Positions 24,120 through 35,595 of a DNA stretch of 64,000 nucleotides are shown here, in pieces (position 1 is the stretch's first letter; each line of letters starts with the position of its first letter). The translations under genes and the position numbers were made by a program. The stretch covers positions 1 through 64,000 of the forward strand of contig JAUYCX010000035.1 of NCBI GenBank assembly GCA_030692045.1. Direction: 5' to 3'. This DNA is from Candidatus Omnitrophota bacterium. Its GTDB lineage: Bacteria > Omnitrophota > Gorgyraeia > JAUYCX01. The notes under the pieces were generated by a model. The model worked only from the letters and a program-made list of their open reading frames with translations, did no database searches and was not told where the DNA came from.

Positions 24120-24191
24120 GCCTGTAGCTCTAATTGGCAGAGCGACGGTCTCCAAAACCGTGTGTTGCAGGTTCGAATCCTGCCAGGCCTG
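24118..24191 (+). tRNA. tRNA-Trp (anticodon CCA)
   Basis: Acceptor AGGCCTG/CAGGCCT, D-arm, anticodon stem ACGGT/ACCGT with loop CTCCAAA, T-arm GGTTCGAATCC, discriminator G, no encoded CCA. Its first two bases are the last two of the rpmG stop codon. Confidence 0.96.
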
Positions 24192-24222
24192 TTAAATTAA
24201 ATCTGGTAGGAATAAATAATAA

Positions 24223-24492
24223 ATGTTTGAATTGATTATTAAAAATTTTACTAAAATAATTTTGGCTGTAGCTGGATTTGTTTCTATTTTTTTTATTGTC
24301 AAGAATTTTGAGCAGATAAAAAAATTCTTAATAGAAGTAAGGTTAGAGTTAACCAAGGTTTCTTGGTCAACCAGAAAGGAATTAATTACCTCAACTTGGG
24401 TGGTGATTGCCACCACCGGTTTTTTAGCAGTGTTTATAGGGACAGTTGATTTTGTTCTTTCGAAGTTTTTAAGTTTATTAATTAAACGATGA
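24223..24492 (+). CDS. secE: preprotein translocase subunit SecE
   Basis: 89 residues: an extra N-terminal membrane span (about 8-27), the conserved amphipathic segment FLIEVRLELTKVSWSTRKEL, then the essential C-terminal span. Forms the SecYEG channel with SecY (encoded at 47.9 kb). Overlaps nusG by 4 bp. Confidence 0.94.
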   Translation: MFELIIKNFTKIILAVAGFVSIFFIVKNFEQIKKFLIEVRLELTKVSWSTRKELITSTWVVIATTGFLAVFIGTVDFVLSKFLSLLIKR

Positions 24493-25013
24493 AGTGGTAC
24501 GTTGTACATACTCAGACTGGTAGCGAGGAAAAGGTAAAGGCAAGCCTGGATAAACGAATTGCTGCAAGCCCTCTTAAGGATTGTTTTAAAGAGGTTATCA
24601 TACCTACTGAGCAGGTTTCAGAAATTAGATCTGGTAAAAAACGCATTTCACTTCGGAAATTTTTTCCGGGTTATCTAATCATTCAGATGGAAATGACCAA
24701 GGATAGTTGGTACTTGGTAAAGACAACACCGGGAATTACTGGTTTTATTGGTTTAGGACATAAGCCCTCAGCGCTTTCCGATGTGGAAGTTGAAAATATC
24801 TTAAAACGCACCCAAGATACCCAAGTTAAGCCTAGCCCAAAGATTGCTTTTGAGAGTGGTGAGGCAGTGAGAATTACAGAAGGTCCTTTTGCGAACTTTA
24901 ATGGCACAATTGAGGAGGTGCACCCAGAAAGGGGAAAGTTAAAGGTGGGTGTTTCGATATTTGGCAGGGCAACGCCTGTAGAGTTGGAGTATTGGCAGGT
25001 GGAGAAAATTTAA
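24489..25013 (+). CDS. nusG: transcription termination/antitermination protein NusG
   Basis: 174 residues: NGN domain with [16 protein letters not shown], the RNA polymerase-contacting FPGYLIIQM region, and a C-terminal KOW motif ([20 protein letters not shown]). Couples RNA polymerase to Rho or the ribosome. Starts in an ATGA overlap with secE; its TAA overlaps the rplK ATG by one base. Confidence 0.97.
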   Translation: MKWYVVHTQTGSEEKVKASLDKRIAASPLKDCFKEVIIPTEQVSEIRSGKKRISLRKFFPGYLIIQMEMTKDSWYLVKTTPGITGFIGLGHKPSALSDVEVENILKRTQDTQVKPSPKIAFESGEAVRITEGPFANFNGTIEEVHPERGKLKVGVSIFGRATPVELEYWQVEKI

Positions 25014-25453
25014 TGGCAAAAAAAATTACAGCACAAATAAAGTTATATGTTCCAGCAGGTCAGGCAAATCCAGCACCTCCTGTTGGTCCAGCATTGGGAC
25101 AGCACGGTGTTAACATTATGATGTTTTGTAAACAGTTTAATGAACAAACCAAGGGAAAAGAAGGTTTAATACTGCCTGCAATAATTACTGTTTATGAAGA
25201 TAAATCATTTAGTTTTATTGTTAAAAGCCCACCTAGCTCTATACTTATTAAACGTGCAGCAAATTTGGCCAAGGCCTCAGGCCAGGCAGGCAAAGAAAAA
25301 ATAGCAACTATTACCACTAAACAGGTCCAAGAGATTGCCAAACAAAAAATGCAAGATCTAAATACCTCTGATATTGAGAAGGCAATAAATATAATCAAGG
25401 GCTCAGCTAGAAGTATGGGTATAGAAGTTATAGAAGAAAATGAAAAAACATAG
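25013..25453 (+). CDS. rplK: 50S ribosomal protein L11
   Basis: 146 residues from ATG 25013 ([20 protein letters not shown]), the conserved start. An upstream in-frame extension would run into nusG and is rejected. N- and C-terminal domains form the GTPase-associated centre; [15 protein letters not shown] is the thiostrepton-region signature. Overlaps rplA by 14 bp. Confidence 0.97.
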   Translation: MAKKITAQIKLYVPAGQANPAPPVGPALGQHGVNIMMFCKQFNEQTKGKEGLILPAIITVYEDKSFSFIVKSPPSSILIKRAANLAKASGQAGKEKIATITTKQVQEIAKQKMQDLNTSDIEKAINIIKGSARSMGIEVIEENEKT

Positions 25454-26120
25454 CAAGCGTTTTAAACAAATAGAATCACTCACAGATAAATCCAAAATTT
25501 ATGCTTTAAAAGAGGCTGTGGCAGTCATAAAAAAAGCCATTCCCGTAAAATTTAATGAGTCAATAGAATTGAATTTGCATTTAAATATAGATCCCAAAAA
25601 ATCTGAGGAATTAGTTCGCGGCACTGTTGTATTACCACATGGAACTGGAAAGAAAAAGAAAATTGCAGTTTTTTGTAAGGGAGAGCAGGAGTCTTTGGCT
25701 TCTTCTCTCGGGGTAGATTTTGTAGGTGGCAGTGATTTGATAGAGAAGGTAGCTTCAGGGTTTCTCGATTTTGATTGCGCAATTGCAACTCCTGAGATGA
25801 TGAAGGATTTAAGTCGGTTAGGAAAAATATTAGGGCCCAGGGGCCTTATGCCAAGTCCAAAGACTGGAACTGTAACAAATGATATTGCGCATGCCATTAA
25901 AGAAGTAAAGGCCGGAAAGATTGAATTTAAATCTGATAAGCAAGGTGGCTTGCACGTAGCCGTGGGTAAACTAAGTTTTAGCGAACAACAAATTTATGAT
26001 AATGCAGAATGTGTTTTAGAGGCGATTAAGCAAGTAAAGCCAGCCTCAGTTAAGGGAGAATTATTTAAAAGCATATCCCTTGCTACGACTATGGGAGTGG
26101 GTTTGAAAGTATCTATTTAA
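25440..26120 (+). CDS. rplA: 50S ribosomal protein L1
   Basis: 226 residues. The signature [25 protein letters not shown] is present (residues around 120-145). Forms the L1 stalk and in many bacteria represses its own operon. Overlaps rplK by 14 bp. Confidence 0.97.
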   Translation: MKKHSKRFKQIESLTDKSKIYALKEAVAVIKKAIPVKFNESIELNLHLNIDPKKSEELVRGTVVLPHGTGKKKKIAVFCKGEQESLASSLGVDFVGGSDLIEKVASGFLDFDCAIATPEMMKDLSRLGKILGPRGLMPSPKTGTVTNDIAHAIKEVKAGKIEFKSDKQGGLHVAVGKLSFSEQQIYDNAECVLEAIKQVKPASVKGELFKSISLATTMGVGLKVSI

Positions 26121-26126
26121 TAAAAG

Positions 26127-26663
26127 ATGGAAAAGATAGGCGTCCTTTTTAGAAAAAATTTGCAAGAGCAATTAAAGCAACGGCTCGAACAACGAGAAAA
26201 TGCCTTTCTTATGGGTTATTCTGGTGTCAAGAGCCCAAAGATGAGTGAGCTTAGAAAAGAGCTAAAACAGTTGGGAGCAAATATTTTCATAACCAGAAAT
26301 ACGCTTGCCAAAGCAACTTTAAAAGACATTAAATTGGAGGGCTTAGCTGATTTAGTAGAAGGACCCACAGCTTTTATTTATTCTGACGCCGACACTGTTT
26401 CTATTGCTAAAGCCTTGTGTAAATTTTCCCAAACAAACGAAAGTGTAAAATTAAGAGGGGGTTTTTTAAGGCAAAAATTATTAGATGCCTTTGAAATTAA
26501 AGAACTGGCAAAGCTTCCCTCAAGAACCGTTCTTTACGGAATGTTTTTGAGCGTTTTAAACGCACCGTTAACTAATTTAGCATTTGTTTTAAGCCAAAAA
26601 ATTCGTGAGCTTTTATTTTTATTAAAGGAAATAGAAAAACGAGGAGGAAATAAAAATGTCTGA
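26127..26663 (+). CDS. rplJ: 50S ribosomal protein L10
   Basis: 178 residues. The N-terminal rRNA-binding domain holds the [10 protein letters not shown] motif; the C-terminal helix that anchors L7/L12 dimers ends [14 protein letters not shown]. The last codons contain the AGGAGG ribosome binding site of rplL, which it overlaps by 8 bp. Confidence 0.95.
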   Translation: MEKIGVLFRKNLQEQLKQRLEQRENAFLMGYSGVKSPKMSELRKELKQLGANIFITRNTLAKATLKDIKLEGLADLVEGPTAFIYSDADTVSIAKALCKFSQTNESVKLRGGFLRQKLLDAFEIKELAKLPSRTVLYGMFLSVLNAPLTNLAFVLSQKIRELLFLLKEIEKRGGNKNV

Positions 26664-27042
26664 AAACAAATTAGAGGAGATTGTAAAAAGTATTGAGTCA
26701 ATGACGATTTTAGAGGTATCTAAGCTGGTTAAGACTTTGGAGGAAAAATTTGGTATCCAAGCATTGGCGCCAGTTGCAGCTGCAGGCAGTAGTCCCGCAG
26801 GAGCTGCAGCCGCCGCTCCTACTGAAGAAAAAACCACCTTTACAGTTGTGCTGGTAAATGTTGGCGCAAACAAGATTCAGGTAATTAAGGAGGTTAGAAC
26901 AGTTACCAATTTAGGATTAAAAGAAGCTAAAGACCTGGTGGATTCTGCGCCTAAACCAGTTAAAGAGCATGTTTCCAAAGAAGAAGCGCAAGAGTTAAAG
27001 AAAAAATTAGAAGCAGTAGGTGCAACTGTTGAATTAAAGTAA
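26656..27042 (+). CDS. rplL: 50S ribosomal protein L7/L12
   Basis: 128 residues: N-terminal dimerisation domain, an Ala/Pro/Gly hinge ([15 protein letters not shown] at about 41-55), and the C-terminal domain with VIKEVR and [19 protein letters not shown], which recruits translation factors. A strong ribosome binding site (GAGGAGG) inside rplJ suits the multiple copies needed per ribosome. Confidence 0.97.
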   Translation: MSENKLEEIVKSIESMTILEVSKLVKTLEEKFGIQALAPVAAAGSSPAGAAAAAPTEEKTTFTVVLVNVGANKIQVIKEVRTVTNLGLKEAKDLVDSAPKPVKEHVSKEEAQELKKKLEAVGATVELK

Positions 27043-27110
27043 TCCCCGAAGCTTTGCCAAAAACCTTGATGAAGGCGCATAAAAAAGATTTTATTTAGGA
27101 ATATACTCGT

Positions 27111-30100
27111 ATGATAAAGATTAAGGATTTTAGTAAAATTCGCGAAACATATCCTATGCCTAATTTACTGGAGATTCAAACTAAGTCTTACCAGGATTTC
27201 CTGCAATTGGATGTGGCTGCGGATGAAAGAAAAGATCAGGGTTTGCAAGAGGTCTTTCAGGAGGTTTTTCCTTTGGAGAGCTATGACCGACAGACGCGCT
27301 TGGAATTTATTAGTTTTGCCTTAGGAAAACCTAAATATACCAATTTAGAGTGTCAGCGAAGAGGTATGACCTATGCAGCTCCTTTAAAGGTGAAACTGCG
27401 CCTGATTAACCCTAAGCAAATAAAAGAGCAGGAGGTTTATTTAGGTGATTTGCCGTTAATGACTGAAACCGGCACATTTATCATCAATGGCGATGAGCGT
27501 GTGGTAGTAAGCCAATTACAGCGTTCTCCAGGCGTTTCTTTTGAAGAAGAAATGCATCCTACTGGCAAGAAGATTCATTTTGGCAGGATTATTCCTTCAC
27601 GCGGTGCATGGCTTGAATTTAAATATGATTTGAATGATGTTATCTCTGTTTATGTAGATAGACGCAGAAACTTTCCAGCTACTCAAATCCTCAGGGTTAT
27701 GGGTATTTCAACAGATGGCGAAATAGAAAGGATGTTTGGTAATGAGTTTAAAGAATTAGCCAACACCTTAAAGCGAGACCATACCAAATCCAAGGAGGAT
27801 GCATTATTAGATTTCTATCGTAAAATGCGGCCCACCGAGCCGGCAACAGTAGAAGTTGCAGAGTCATTATTTTATAGATTATTTTTTGATGCCAAAAGAT
27901 ACGACCTAAGTAAAGTAGGTCGTTTTATTTTGAACCGCAAGCTAAAGATGAATGTGGCTCTGGAAGAAAAGGTTTTAGATGCGCAAACAGTTGTTGAGGC
28001 GATGAGGTATTTAATAAGACTAAGGTTAGACGAGGGCCAAACAGATGACATTGACCATTTAGGAAATCGACGCATCAAAACCGTGGGTGAGTTAGTGCAA
28101 AACCAGGTGCGTATTGGACTCTCTAGGTTAGAAAGGTCAATAAAAGAACGTTTAATTGTCTTAAGTAATTTTGAAGATATTAGTGCCCACCATTTGATAA
28201 ATTCCCGCCTATTTTCCAATCAGGTTCATGATTTCTTTGCCAGAAGCCAGTTATCTCAATTTATGGACCAGGTAAATCCCTTGGCTGAATTGACTCACAA
28301 GAGGCGTTTAAGTGCTTTGGGCCCCGGTGGGTTATCCAGAGAACGTGCTGGCTTTGAGGTGCGCGATATTCATCCTTCGCACTATGGCAGGATTTGTCCC
28401 ATAGAAACTCCTGAAGGTCCCAACATCGGACTCATTGCTTCCTTAACTACCTATTCTCGCGTAAACGAATTAGGTTTTATGGAAACTCCCTATTATAAAG
28501 TTGAGGATGGTAGAGTAACTAAAAGAATTGAATATTTAACTGCGGATAAAGAAGAAGATAAATATATTGCCCAGGCAAATGCGCTATTAGACAAAGATGG
28601 TTATTTCTTAGAAAAAGAGGTTTCCTGCCGTTACAGAGGCGATTTTCCTAAAGTAACTCCCAAAAAAGTTGAGTATATGGATGTTTCTCCTAAGCAGTTA
28701 GTCTCTGTGGCAGCAGCATTAATCCCATTTTTGGAGCATGACGACGCAAACCGCGCTTTAATGGGTTCAAATATGCAAAGGCAGGCAGTGCCATTAATGG
28801 TAACTGAGGGACCTTTGGTAGGAACCGGCATTGAGTCAAAGGCAGCTATTGATTCCGGAGTGATGGTGGTGGCAAAGGAGCCAGGCCGTGTGACCTCAGT
28901 TGACGGCTTAGAGATTACAGTGGGTAAAAACAAATATGCCTTAAAAAAATTCTCTCGTTCTAATGCGGATACTTGCATAAATCAAAAACCAATTGTGCGC
29001 TTAGGCCAAGAGGTGAAGGTTGGAGAAGTAATTGCAGATGGAATGGCTACAAAAAATGGAAAGCTTGCTTTAGGACGAAATTTATTAGCGGCGTTTATGC
29101 CTTGGCGCGGATATAATTTTGAAGATGCAATAGTTTTAAGTGAAAAATTGGTGATGAATGATGTGTTTACCTCAATACATGTGGAAAGGTTTGAGGTGGA
29201 GGCAAGGGAAACCAGGCTGGGCAATGAAGAGATGACCCGTGACATTCCCAATGTTGGCGAAGAGGCTTTAAAGGATTTGGATGAAAGCGGAATTGTCAGG
29301 GTGGGTGCAGAGGTAAGGTCATCAGATATATTGGTAGGTAAGGTTACTCCTAAAACAGAAAGGGAGCTCTCTCCTGAAGAAAGGCTTTTAAGGGCAATAT
29401 TTGGCGAGAAGGCAGCGGATATTCGCGATACATCTTTAACCGTGCCGCCAGGAATTGAGGGAGTTACCGTCAATGTCGAAGTTTTTCAGCGCAAAGAGCG
29501 CGGAAGAAAAACTAAGGAAAACAAAAGCAAGGAGCTTGCCCAGATTGCTGAAGTAAAGAATTATTATAAGCAGGAAATCCAATTCATTGAAGAAGAAAAA
29601 ATACGAAAACTTTGCAAGCTTTTAGGGGTGGATAAGAAAAAGCTGGAAAGAATGGATTTAGATAATATTGATGATGAAGAGGTAAGGCAATTTCTTTCAT
29701 TTTTCAATGATAAATTAAAGGAAGTAAAGGAAGAAGAAGAGCAAGAGATTGAAAAGATTAAACGCGGCGATGAATTGCCAGCAGGCGTAATCAAAAGAGT
29801 GGTAGTGTATATTGCTACCAAAAGAAAGATTGCTGAAGGCGATAAAGTTGCCGGCAGACACGGAAATAAAGGAGTGATTGCCAAAATACTGCCGGTTGAG
29901 GATATGCCATTTTTGCCGGATGGTACGGCTGTGGATATAATTTTAAATCCCTTAGGAGTTCCTTCCAGGATGAATGTGGGTCAAATTTTAGAGACGCATT
30001 TGGGTTGGGCAGCCAAGGTTTTAGGATTTGAATGCTTTAGCCCGGTTTTTGATGGTTCGAGTGAAAAAGAGATTAGAGAGATGTTAAAAGAAGCTAAGCT

Positions 30101-30524
30101 GCCTGAAGAGGGAAAGATAAACCTGTATGACGGCTATACTGGAGAGGCATTTGACCAAAAAATAACTGTGGGTTATATCTATATGATGAAACTAATTCAT
30201 CTGGTAGATGAAAAAATTCATGCACGCTCAATTGGACCGTATTCTTTAGTTACCCAACAACCCTTGGGTGGCAAGGCGCACTTTGGCGGACAGCGTTTTG
30301 GCGAAATGGAGGTTTGGGCTTTGGAGGCATATGGAGCGGCCTTTAGTCTTCAGGAGATGCTTACTGTAAAAAGTGATGATGTTGCTGGCAGAAGCCGTAT
30401 CTACGAGGCAATTGTAAAAGGTGAACAGAGATTACATCCAGGTACGCCTGAATCGTTTAATGTTTTGATTAAAGAATTACAGGGTTTGGCTTTAGACATA
30501 AAGACCGAGAAGAAAAAGGAATAG
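27111..30524 (+). CDS. rpoB: RNA polymerase subunit beta
   Basis: 1137 residues, compact relative to the 1342 of Escherichia coli because the lineage-specific insertions are absent. The rifampicin-pocket region SQLSQFMDQ...[13 protein letters not shown] is present near 372-400 with the wild-type-like D and S, as is the C-terminal block [24 protein letters not shown]. An acidic Lys/Glu-rich coiled-coil insertion lies near 800-880. It starts 68 bp after rplL. Confidence 0.98.
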   Translation: MIKIKDFSKIRETYPMPNLLEIQTKSYQDFLQLDVAADERKDQGLQEVFQEVFPLESYDRQTRLEFISFALGKPKYTNLECQRRGMTYAAPLKVKLRLINPKQIKEQEVYLGDLPLMTETGTFIINGDERVVVSQLQRSPGVSFEEEMHPTGKKIHFGRIIPSRGAWLEFKYDLNDVISVYVDRRRNFPATQILRVMGISTDGEIERMFGNEFKELANTLKRDHTKSKEDALLDFYRKMRPTEPATVEVAESLFYRLFFDAKRYDLSKVGRFILNRKLKMNVALEEKVLDAQTVVEAMRYLIRLRLDEGQTDDIDHLGNRRIKTVGELVQNQVRIGLSRLERSIKERLIVLSNFEDISAHHLINSRLFSNQVHDFFARSQLSQFMDQVNPLAELTHKRRLSALGPGGLSRERAGFEVRDIHPSHYGRICPIETPEGPNIGLIASLTTYSRVNELGFMETPYYKVEDGRVTKRIEYLTADKEEDKYIAQANALLDKDGYFLEKEVSCRYRGDFPKVTPKKVEYMDVSPKQLVSVAAALIPFLEHDDANRALMGSNMQRQAVPLMVTEGPLVGTGIESKAAIDSGVMVVAKEPGRVTSVDGLEITVGKNKYALKKFSRSNADTCINQKPIVRLGQEVKVGEVIADGMATKNGKLALGRNLLAAFMPWRGYNFEDAIVLSEKLVMNDVFTSIHVERFEVEARETRLGNEEMTRDIPNVGEEALKDLDESGIVRVGAEVRSSDILVGKVTPKTERELSPEERLLRAIFGEKAADIRDTSLTVPPGIEGVTVNVEVFQRKERGRKTKENKSKELAQIAEVKNYYKQEIQFIEEEKIRKLCKLLGVDKKKLERMDLDNIDDEEVRQFLSFFNDKLKEVKEEEEQEIEKIKRGDELPAGVIKRVVVYIATKRKIAEGDKVAGRHGNKGVIAKILPVEDMPFLPDGTAVDIILNPLGVPSRMNVGQILETHLGWAAKVLGFECFSPVFDGSSEKEIREMLKEAKLPEEGKINLYDGYTGEAFDQKITVGYIYMMKLIHLVDEKIHARSIGPYSLVTQQPLGGKAHFGGQRFGEMEVWALEAYGAAFSLQEMLTVKSDDVAGRSRIYEAIVKGEQRLHPGTPESFNVLIKELQGLALDIKTEKKKE

Positions 30525-30526
30525 CC

Positions 30527-33500
30527 ATGGAAGATTTAAATCAATTTGACAGTATCTCCATAAAAATTGCCTCACCTCAAGTGATTCGCTCTTGGTCAAG
30601 AGGAGAGCTTAAAAAGGCAGAAACCCTAAATTATCGCACCTTAAAGCCTGAAAAGGATGGTCTTTTTTGTGAAAAGATTTTTGGTCCGGTGCGTGACTGG
30701 GAGTGTAACTGCGGTAAATATAAAGGTATAAAATTTAAGGCTGTTGTGTGTGACCGTTGTGGCGTGGAAGTTACTCGTTCTTCAGTAAGGCGCGAAAGAA
30801 TGGGGCATATAGATTTAGCCACCCCTGTCACCCATATTTGGTTTTTTAAGGCAGTACCCAGCAGACTTTCTTCGCTTTTACAGATTGGGCTGCGCGATTT
30901 AGAAAAACTTATCTATTACGAAGAATATATCGTGATTGACCCAGGTGATACTCCTTTAAAGCCTAAAGAGCTCTTATCCGAAGATAAATACCAAGAATGC
31001 CTGGCAAAGTATGGCCAGAGCTTTAAGGCAAAGATAGGTGCTGAGGCCGTAAGTGAGCTATTAAAGTCATTGGATTTAAATGCACTTTGTAAAAAACTGC
31101 GCAAAGAAATGGAATCAGCAAATCCCCTCTCTGCCAATGCCCGGAAGATTGTTAAGACATTAAAAATTGCTGAAGATTTTCGCAGGACCGGTGATAAACC
31201 AGAGTGGATGGTATTAGAGGTTATACCGGTTATCCCTCCGGACTTAAGGCCATTGGTTCCCTTGGATGGAGGAAGGTTTGCCACCTCTGATTTAAATGAT
31301 TTGTATCGCCGAGTAATTAACAGAAATAACCGGCTTAAAAAATTATTGGCTTTAAACGCACCTGAAATAATTGTGCGCAATGAAAAAAGAATGCTTCAGG
31401 AGGCTGTAGATGCACTTCTGGATAATGGCAGACACGGTAGGCCAGCATTGGGGGCAAACAATCGTCCCTTAAAGTCATTATCTGATATGCTTAAAGGTAA
31501 GCAAGGAAGGTTTAGGCAGAATCTTTTAGGCAAGCGAGTAGATTATTCTGGCAGGTCGGTAATTGTGGTTGGCCCTGAATTAAAACTGCACCAGTTCGGA
31601 CTTCCCAAGCGTATGGCCTTGGAATTATTCGAACCATTTATTATCCGTAAATTAAGAGAAAAAGGTTTTGTGCATTCTATTAAGGGCGCCAAAAGAATGG
31701 TGGAGAGGGCAAAAATCGAGGTTTGGGATATTTTGGACGAGGTTATTAAAGATCATCCCCTGCTTTTAAACCGGGCTCCTACTTTGCATCGCTTAAGTAT
31801 CCAGGCTTTTCAGCCTTTGCTTATTGAGGGAAAGGCCATAAAGGTTCATCCATTGGTGTGCGCTGCCTTTAATGCAGATTTTGATGGTGACCAGATGGCA
31901 GTGCATGTGCCTTTATCTTTAGAGTCACAGATTGAAGCGCGTATTCTCATGCTTTCTGTAAACAATATATTTTCTCCGGCTGATGGCAGACCGATAGTAA
32001 GCCCCACACAAGATATAATCCTGGGGACCTGTTACCTTACTAAGGAAAAACCCGGCACAAAAGGCGAGGGTAAGTTTTTTAGCAATCCAGACGAAGTAAT
32101 TATTGCACATAATGACGCAGTTGTAGATTTACACTCTAAGATAAAATTAAGATGGGAGAAAAAGGTTTGGCATCAGGAAGAGACGACAGCTTTACCCGAA
32201 GCGGCTAAATCAAAAGAAGCTAAAAAGCTCAATGTTATTGAGACAACCGTGGGCAGGGTAATTTTTAATCAACTTTTACCAGAGGATTTTGGTTTTGTAA
32301 ATGAGGTTTTAAACAAAGGCAAGGTTGGAGATCTAATTTTCGACTGTTACAAACAATTTGGTCATAGTAGGGTGGTTAAGCTTCTGGATGATTTAAAGGA
32401 GTTAGGCTTTTACTATGTCACACGTGCAGGGATCTCTATTAGTATAGATGACATAAAGGTGCCCAAAGAAAAGAAGGAATATTTAAAGTCAGCCCAAGCA
32501 GAAGTAGACAAAGTAGATGAACAGTACAAAAAAGGCATTATTACTGACAGAGAGCGTTATAACAAAATTATCGATATCTGGACACACGCTACTGAGACAA
32601 TTTCAGATTTAGTGTTTAAAGAGATGGATGCATTTAATCCTATATTTCTTATGGCTGATTCTGGTGCACGCGGTTCGCGCTTACAAATTAGACAGTTAGC
32701 TGGTATGCGCGGGCTTATGGCAAAGCCATCAGGCGAAATTATTGAAAGCCCTATAACTGCAAATTTTAGAGAGGGTTTAACCGTCTTGGAATATTTTATC
32801 TCCACTCACGGAGCTCGTAAAGGTCTTGCTGATACGGCCTTAAAAACAGCTGATGCTGGATATCTTACTCGTAGGCTCATTGATGTAGCCCAGGAAATTA
32901 TAGTTACCGAACTTGACTGCCGAACCTTAAACGGAATTACAGTCTCAGCAATTATTGAGGGCGATGAAGTGGTGGTAAGTTTAAAGGAAAGGGTTATTGG
33001 ACGCGTGGCTTTGGATAATATCGTGGATGTAATTACTGATCAGCTAATTGTAGAGGCAGGTAATGAAATTGCTGAGGAAAAAGCTGAAATTATTGAGCGT
33101 CTGGGCATGGAAAAGATACGTATTAGAAGTGTTTTAACCTGTGAGTCAGAACGAGGTTGTTGTGTTAAGTGTTACGGCAGAAACTTGGCTAGCCAGAGAA
33201 TGGTTGAGGTAGGAGAGGCGGTTGGCATAATTGCTGCCCAGAGTATTGGCGAGCCAGGAACACAATTAACCATGCGCACATTCCACATTGGCGGGACTGC
33301 CAGTCGTACTATTGAGCAATCTTTTATCCGTACCAAAAATAAAGGAATTTTAAAGTATCATAATTTAAGGATTGTTGCGCGTAGAAAAGAATATGTAGTT
33401 CTAAACCGCAATGGTTCATTGAGTATTAATGATAGTCAAGGTAGGGAGTTAGAGCGCTATACAGTTCCACAGGGTGCATTTATTTCTGTGGCTCAGGATG

Positions 33501-34609
33501 AAGATGTGCCTAAAGCAGCAATTTTTGTGCATTGGGATCCTTATACCTCTCCGATATTGACAGAGGTTAAAGGCTTTGTGAATTTTGAAGATTTAAAAGA
33601 AGGGGTAACTGTGCGCGAAGAATTAAACTCTGCCACTGGAAATGTGGAAAGAGTAGTTGTTGAACATAAACAAGAGTATCATCCGCAGATTATTATTTCA
33701 GATGAGAAGAAGGAAATTTTAGGTATTTATCCTATTCCTGCGGGGGCGCATATTTTAGTAAAGGATCGCCAGGAAATTGAGGGTGGCGAGCTTTTAGCTA
33801 AAATACCAAGAGTTGTGGGAAAGACTAGGGATATTACTGGAGGTCTGCCGCGCGTGGCTGAGTTATTTGAAGCAAGGCGGCCAAAAGACCCAGCAATTGT
33901 TAGTGAAATTGATGGATTTGTAGAGTTTGGAGAAACCAAAAAGGGTCAGCGCCAGATTATCATCAGAAGCCCAACTGGCATGAAAAAGGAATATGCTATT
34001 CCGCATGGAAAACATCCCAATGTTTACAAAGGAGATAAGGTAGTAGCTGGTCAGCAGTTAACAGATGGACCGATTGTTCCTCAGGATATTTTAAGGGTAA
34101 GCGGTGACAAGGTTTTGCAGGAATATCTGGTTAATGAGGTTCAAGAGGTTTATCGTTTGCAGGGAGTTCATATCAATGATAAGCATATTGAGCTAATCAT
34201 TCGTCAGATGTTAAAGAAAGTCAAGATTGAGCATCCAGGTGACACAGAGTTCTTGGCTGGCCAGCAAGTAGACAAGCTTTTATTCCAAAAAGAAAACCAA
34301 AAAATAATCAAAAAGGGCGGTAAGCCTGCTTCGGCAACACCCCTGCTTTTAGGAATTACCAAGGTATCATTGACTACAGAGAGTTTTATTTCTGCTGCCA
34401 GTTTTCAAGAGACTACCCGAGTTTTAACCGATGCTGCCACATCTGGTAAAAAGGATGAATTAATTGGCTTAAAAGAGAATGTGATTGTGGGACATTTGAT
34501 TCCCGCTGGTACTGGTTTTAAAGAACACCACGAAATAGAATTGGAGAAGTATGCCGACAATTCTGCAGTTGATTCGAAAGCACCGACGTCAGAAAAGAAA
34601 AAAGACTAA
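30527..34609 (+). CDS. rpoC: RNA polymerase subunit beta'
   Basis: 1360 residues. Zinc finger 1 (CNCG...CDRCG) near 60-80; catalytic magnesium loop [12 protein letters not shown] near 449; trigger-loop/bridge-helix region [14 protein letters not shown]; second zinc site [11 protein letters not shown] near 870. Starts 2 bp after rpoB. Its non-conserved C-terminal tail ([16 protein letters not shown]) is encoded in a 59-bp out-of-frame overlap with the start of rpsL. Confidence 0.98.
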   Translation: MEDLNQFDSISIKIASPQVIRSWSRGELKKAETLNYRTLKPEKDGLFCEKIFGPVRDWECNCGKYKGIKFKAVVCDRCGVEVTRSSVRRERMGHIDLATPVTHIWFFKAVPSRLSSLLQIGLRDLEKLIYYEEYIVIDPGDTPLKPKELLSEDKYQECLAKYGQSFKAKIGAEAVSELLKSLDLNALCKKLRKEMESANPLSANARKIVKTLKIAEDFRRTGDKPEWMVLEVIPVIPPDLRPLVPLDGGRFATSDLNDLYRRVINRNNRLKKLLALNAPEIIVRNEKRMLQEAVDALLDNGRHGRPALGANNRPLKSLSDMLKGKQGRFRQNLLGKRVDYSGRSVIVVGPELKLHQFGLPKRMALELFEPFIIRKLREKGFVHSIKGAKRMVERAKIEVWDILDEVIKDHPLLLNRAPTLHRLSIQAFQPLLIEGKAIKVHPLVCAAFNADFDGDQMAVHVPLSLESQIEARILMLSVNNIFSPADGRPIVSPTQDIILGTCYLTKEKPGTKGEGKFFSNPDEVIIAHNDAVVDLHSKIKLRWEKKVWHQEETTALPEAAKSKEAKKLNVIETTVGRVIFNQLLPEDFGFVNEVLNKGKVGDLIFDCYKQFGHSRVVKLLDDLKELGFYYVTRAGISISIDDIKVPKEKKEYLKSAQAEVDKVDEQYKKGIITDRERYNKIIDIWTHATETISDLVFKEMDAFNPIFLMADSGARGSRLQIRQLAGMRGLMAKPSGEIIESPITANFREGLTVLEYFISTHGARKGLADTALKTADAGYLTRRLIDVAQEIIVTELDCRTLNGITVSAIIEGDEVVVSLKERVIGRVALDNIVDVITDQLIVEAGNEIAEEKAEIIERLGMEKIRIRSVLTCESERGCCVKCYGRNLASQRMVEVGEAVGIIAAQSIGEPGTQLTMRTFHIGGTASRTIEQSFIRTKNKGILKYHNLRIVARRKEYVVLNRNGSLSINDSQGRELERYTVPQGAFISVAQDEDVPKAAIFVHWDPYTSPILTEVKGFVNFEDLKEGVTVREELNSATGNVERVVVEHKQEYHPQIIISDEKKEILGIYPIPAGAHILVKDRQEIEGGELLAKIPRVVGKTRDITGGLPRVAELFEARRPKDPAIVSEIDGFVEFGETKKGQRQIIIRSPTGMKKEYAIPHGKHPNVYKGDKVVAGQQLTDGPIVPQDILRVSGDKVLQEYLVNEVQEVYRLQGVHINDKHIELIIRQMLKKVKIEHPGDTEFLAGQQVDKLLFQKENQKIIKKGGKPASATPLLLGITKVSLTTESFISAASFQETTRVLTDAATSGKKDELIGLKENVIVGHLIPAGTGFKEHHEIELEKYADNSAVDSKAPTSEKKKD

Positions 34610-34922
34610 GTCTCCAGCTTTAAAAGGCTGTCCGCAAAGGCGGGGGGTTTGCGTCCAGGTTAGAACCATGACACCTAAAAAACCTAACTCTGCTTTGCGC
34701 AAGATTGCTAGAGTCAGACTTACTACTGGCATTGAAGTAACTGCCTATATTCCCGGTGAAGGGCATAATCTTCAAGAACATTCTATTGTTTTGGTGCGAG
34801 GTGGAAGGGTTAAGGATTTACCAGGGGTGCGTTATCATATAGTGCGTGGAACATTGGATACAGCAGGAGTAAATCAAAGGAAAAGATCTCGTTCAAAATA
34901 CGGAGCCAAGAGACCCAAATAA
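34551..34922 (+). CDS. rpsL: 30S ribosomal protein S12
   Basis: 123 residues beginning [10 protein letters not shown], the invariant family start, so the 59-bp overlap with rpoC is genuine. KKPNSALRK (the streptomycin-resistance region, wild type) and the [13 protein letters not shown] segment with its modifiable Asp are intact. Decoding-site protein. The stop TAA is followed at once by element E. Confidence 0.97.
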   Translation: MPTILQLIRKHRRQKRKKTKSPALKGCPQRRGVCVQVRTMTPKKPNSALRKIARVRLTTGIEVTAYIPGEGHNLQEHSIVLVRGGRVKDLPGVRYHIVRGTLDTAGVNQRKRSRSKYGAKRPK

Positions 34923-35117
34923 GTGAGTCCGCCAATAATTTGTGGCGGACGAACTTACCCAGCACTAATTTTGAAAGAGCAGTTTTATGAGATTAAAGGG
35001 TAAATTTTGTTATTACTCCGAAAGTTACAAACTCAGCACTATTAGAAAAATTAGTGCTGGGTTAAATTCGCCCAAACAACTTATGTCATTACATTCCATA
35101 AGTTGTGGGCTCATTTA
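34921..35117. repeat. nested palindromic intergenic element E
   Basis: About 197 bp between rpsL and rpsG. Left hairpin GTCCGCCA 34927-34934 / TGGCGGAC 34943-34950. Core: 16-bp perfect inverted repeat ACCCAGCACTAATTTT (34957-34972) with 35047-35062, same core as A and B; the interior is a diverged relative of element A's interior. Right hairpin ACAACTTATG 35076-35085 / CATAAGTTGT 35097-35106. Ends AAGTGAG and GGCTCATT. Unlike the others, no Shine-Dalgarno follows it before the next start. Confidence 0.75.
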
Positions 35118-35119
35118 AA

Positions 35120-35590
35120 ATGAGACGTAGGCAAGCAGTAAAAAAAGATATTCTTCCGGACCCAAAATACAACAACAAGGTTGTAGCTAAGTTTATTAAT
35201 ATGGTAATGGAAAGAGGGAAAAGGTCATTAGCCGAAGATATTGTTTATGGCGCTTTGAATTTAGCTAAGAACAGTCTCAATGAAGCTGATGCCATGAAAA
35301 TTTTTAATAAGGCAATTGAAAATGCAAGGCCTCATTTAGAGGTGAAACCTCGTCGTGTAGGTGGAGCAACTTATCAGGTTCCTATAGAGGTAAATCAACA
35401 AAGGGGTACATCTATTGCCTTACGTTGGATTAGGGATTTTGCACGCGCCAAAAAAGGTAAGCCAATGAAGCAAAAATTGGCTGAGGAAATAATTTCAGCC
35501 TGCAAAGGTGAAGGTTTAGCCATCAAGAAAAGAGATGATACTCACAAGATGGCTGATGCAAACAAGGCTTTTGCTCATTTTAGATGGTAG
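35120..35590 (+). CDS. rpsG: 30S ribosomal protein S7
   Basis: 156 residues from ATG 35120 ([18 protein letters not shown], the conserved start). A GTG at 35105 would add residues encoded by element E. The 16S-binding and mRNA exit-channel segments and the [11 protein letters not shown] motif are intact. No Shine-Dalgarno lies before the ATG because the element ends directly at CTCATTTAAA. Overlaps the longest reading of fusA slightly. Confidence 0.96.
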   Translation: MRRRQAVKKDILPDPKYNNKVVAKFINMVMERGKRSLAEDIVYGALNLAKNSLNEADAMKIFNKAIENARPHLEVKPRRVGGATYQVPIEVNQQRGTSIALRWIRDFARAKKGKPMKQKLAEEIISACKGEGLAIKKRDDTHKMADANKAFAHFRW

Positions 35591-35595
35591 GGATT

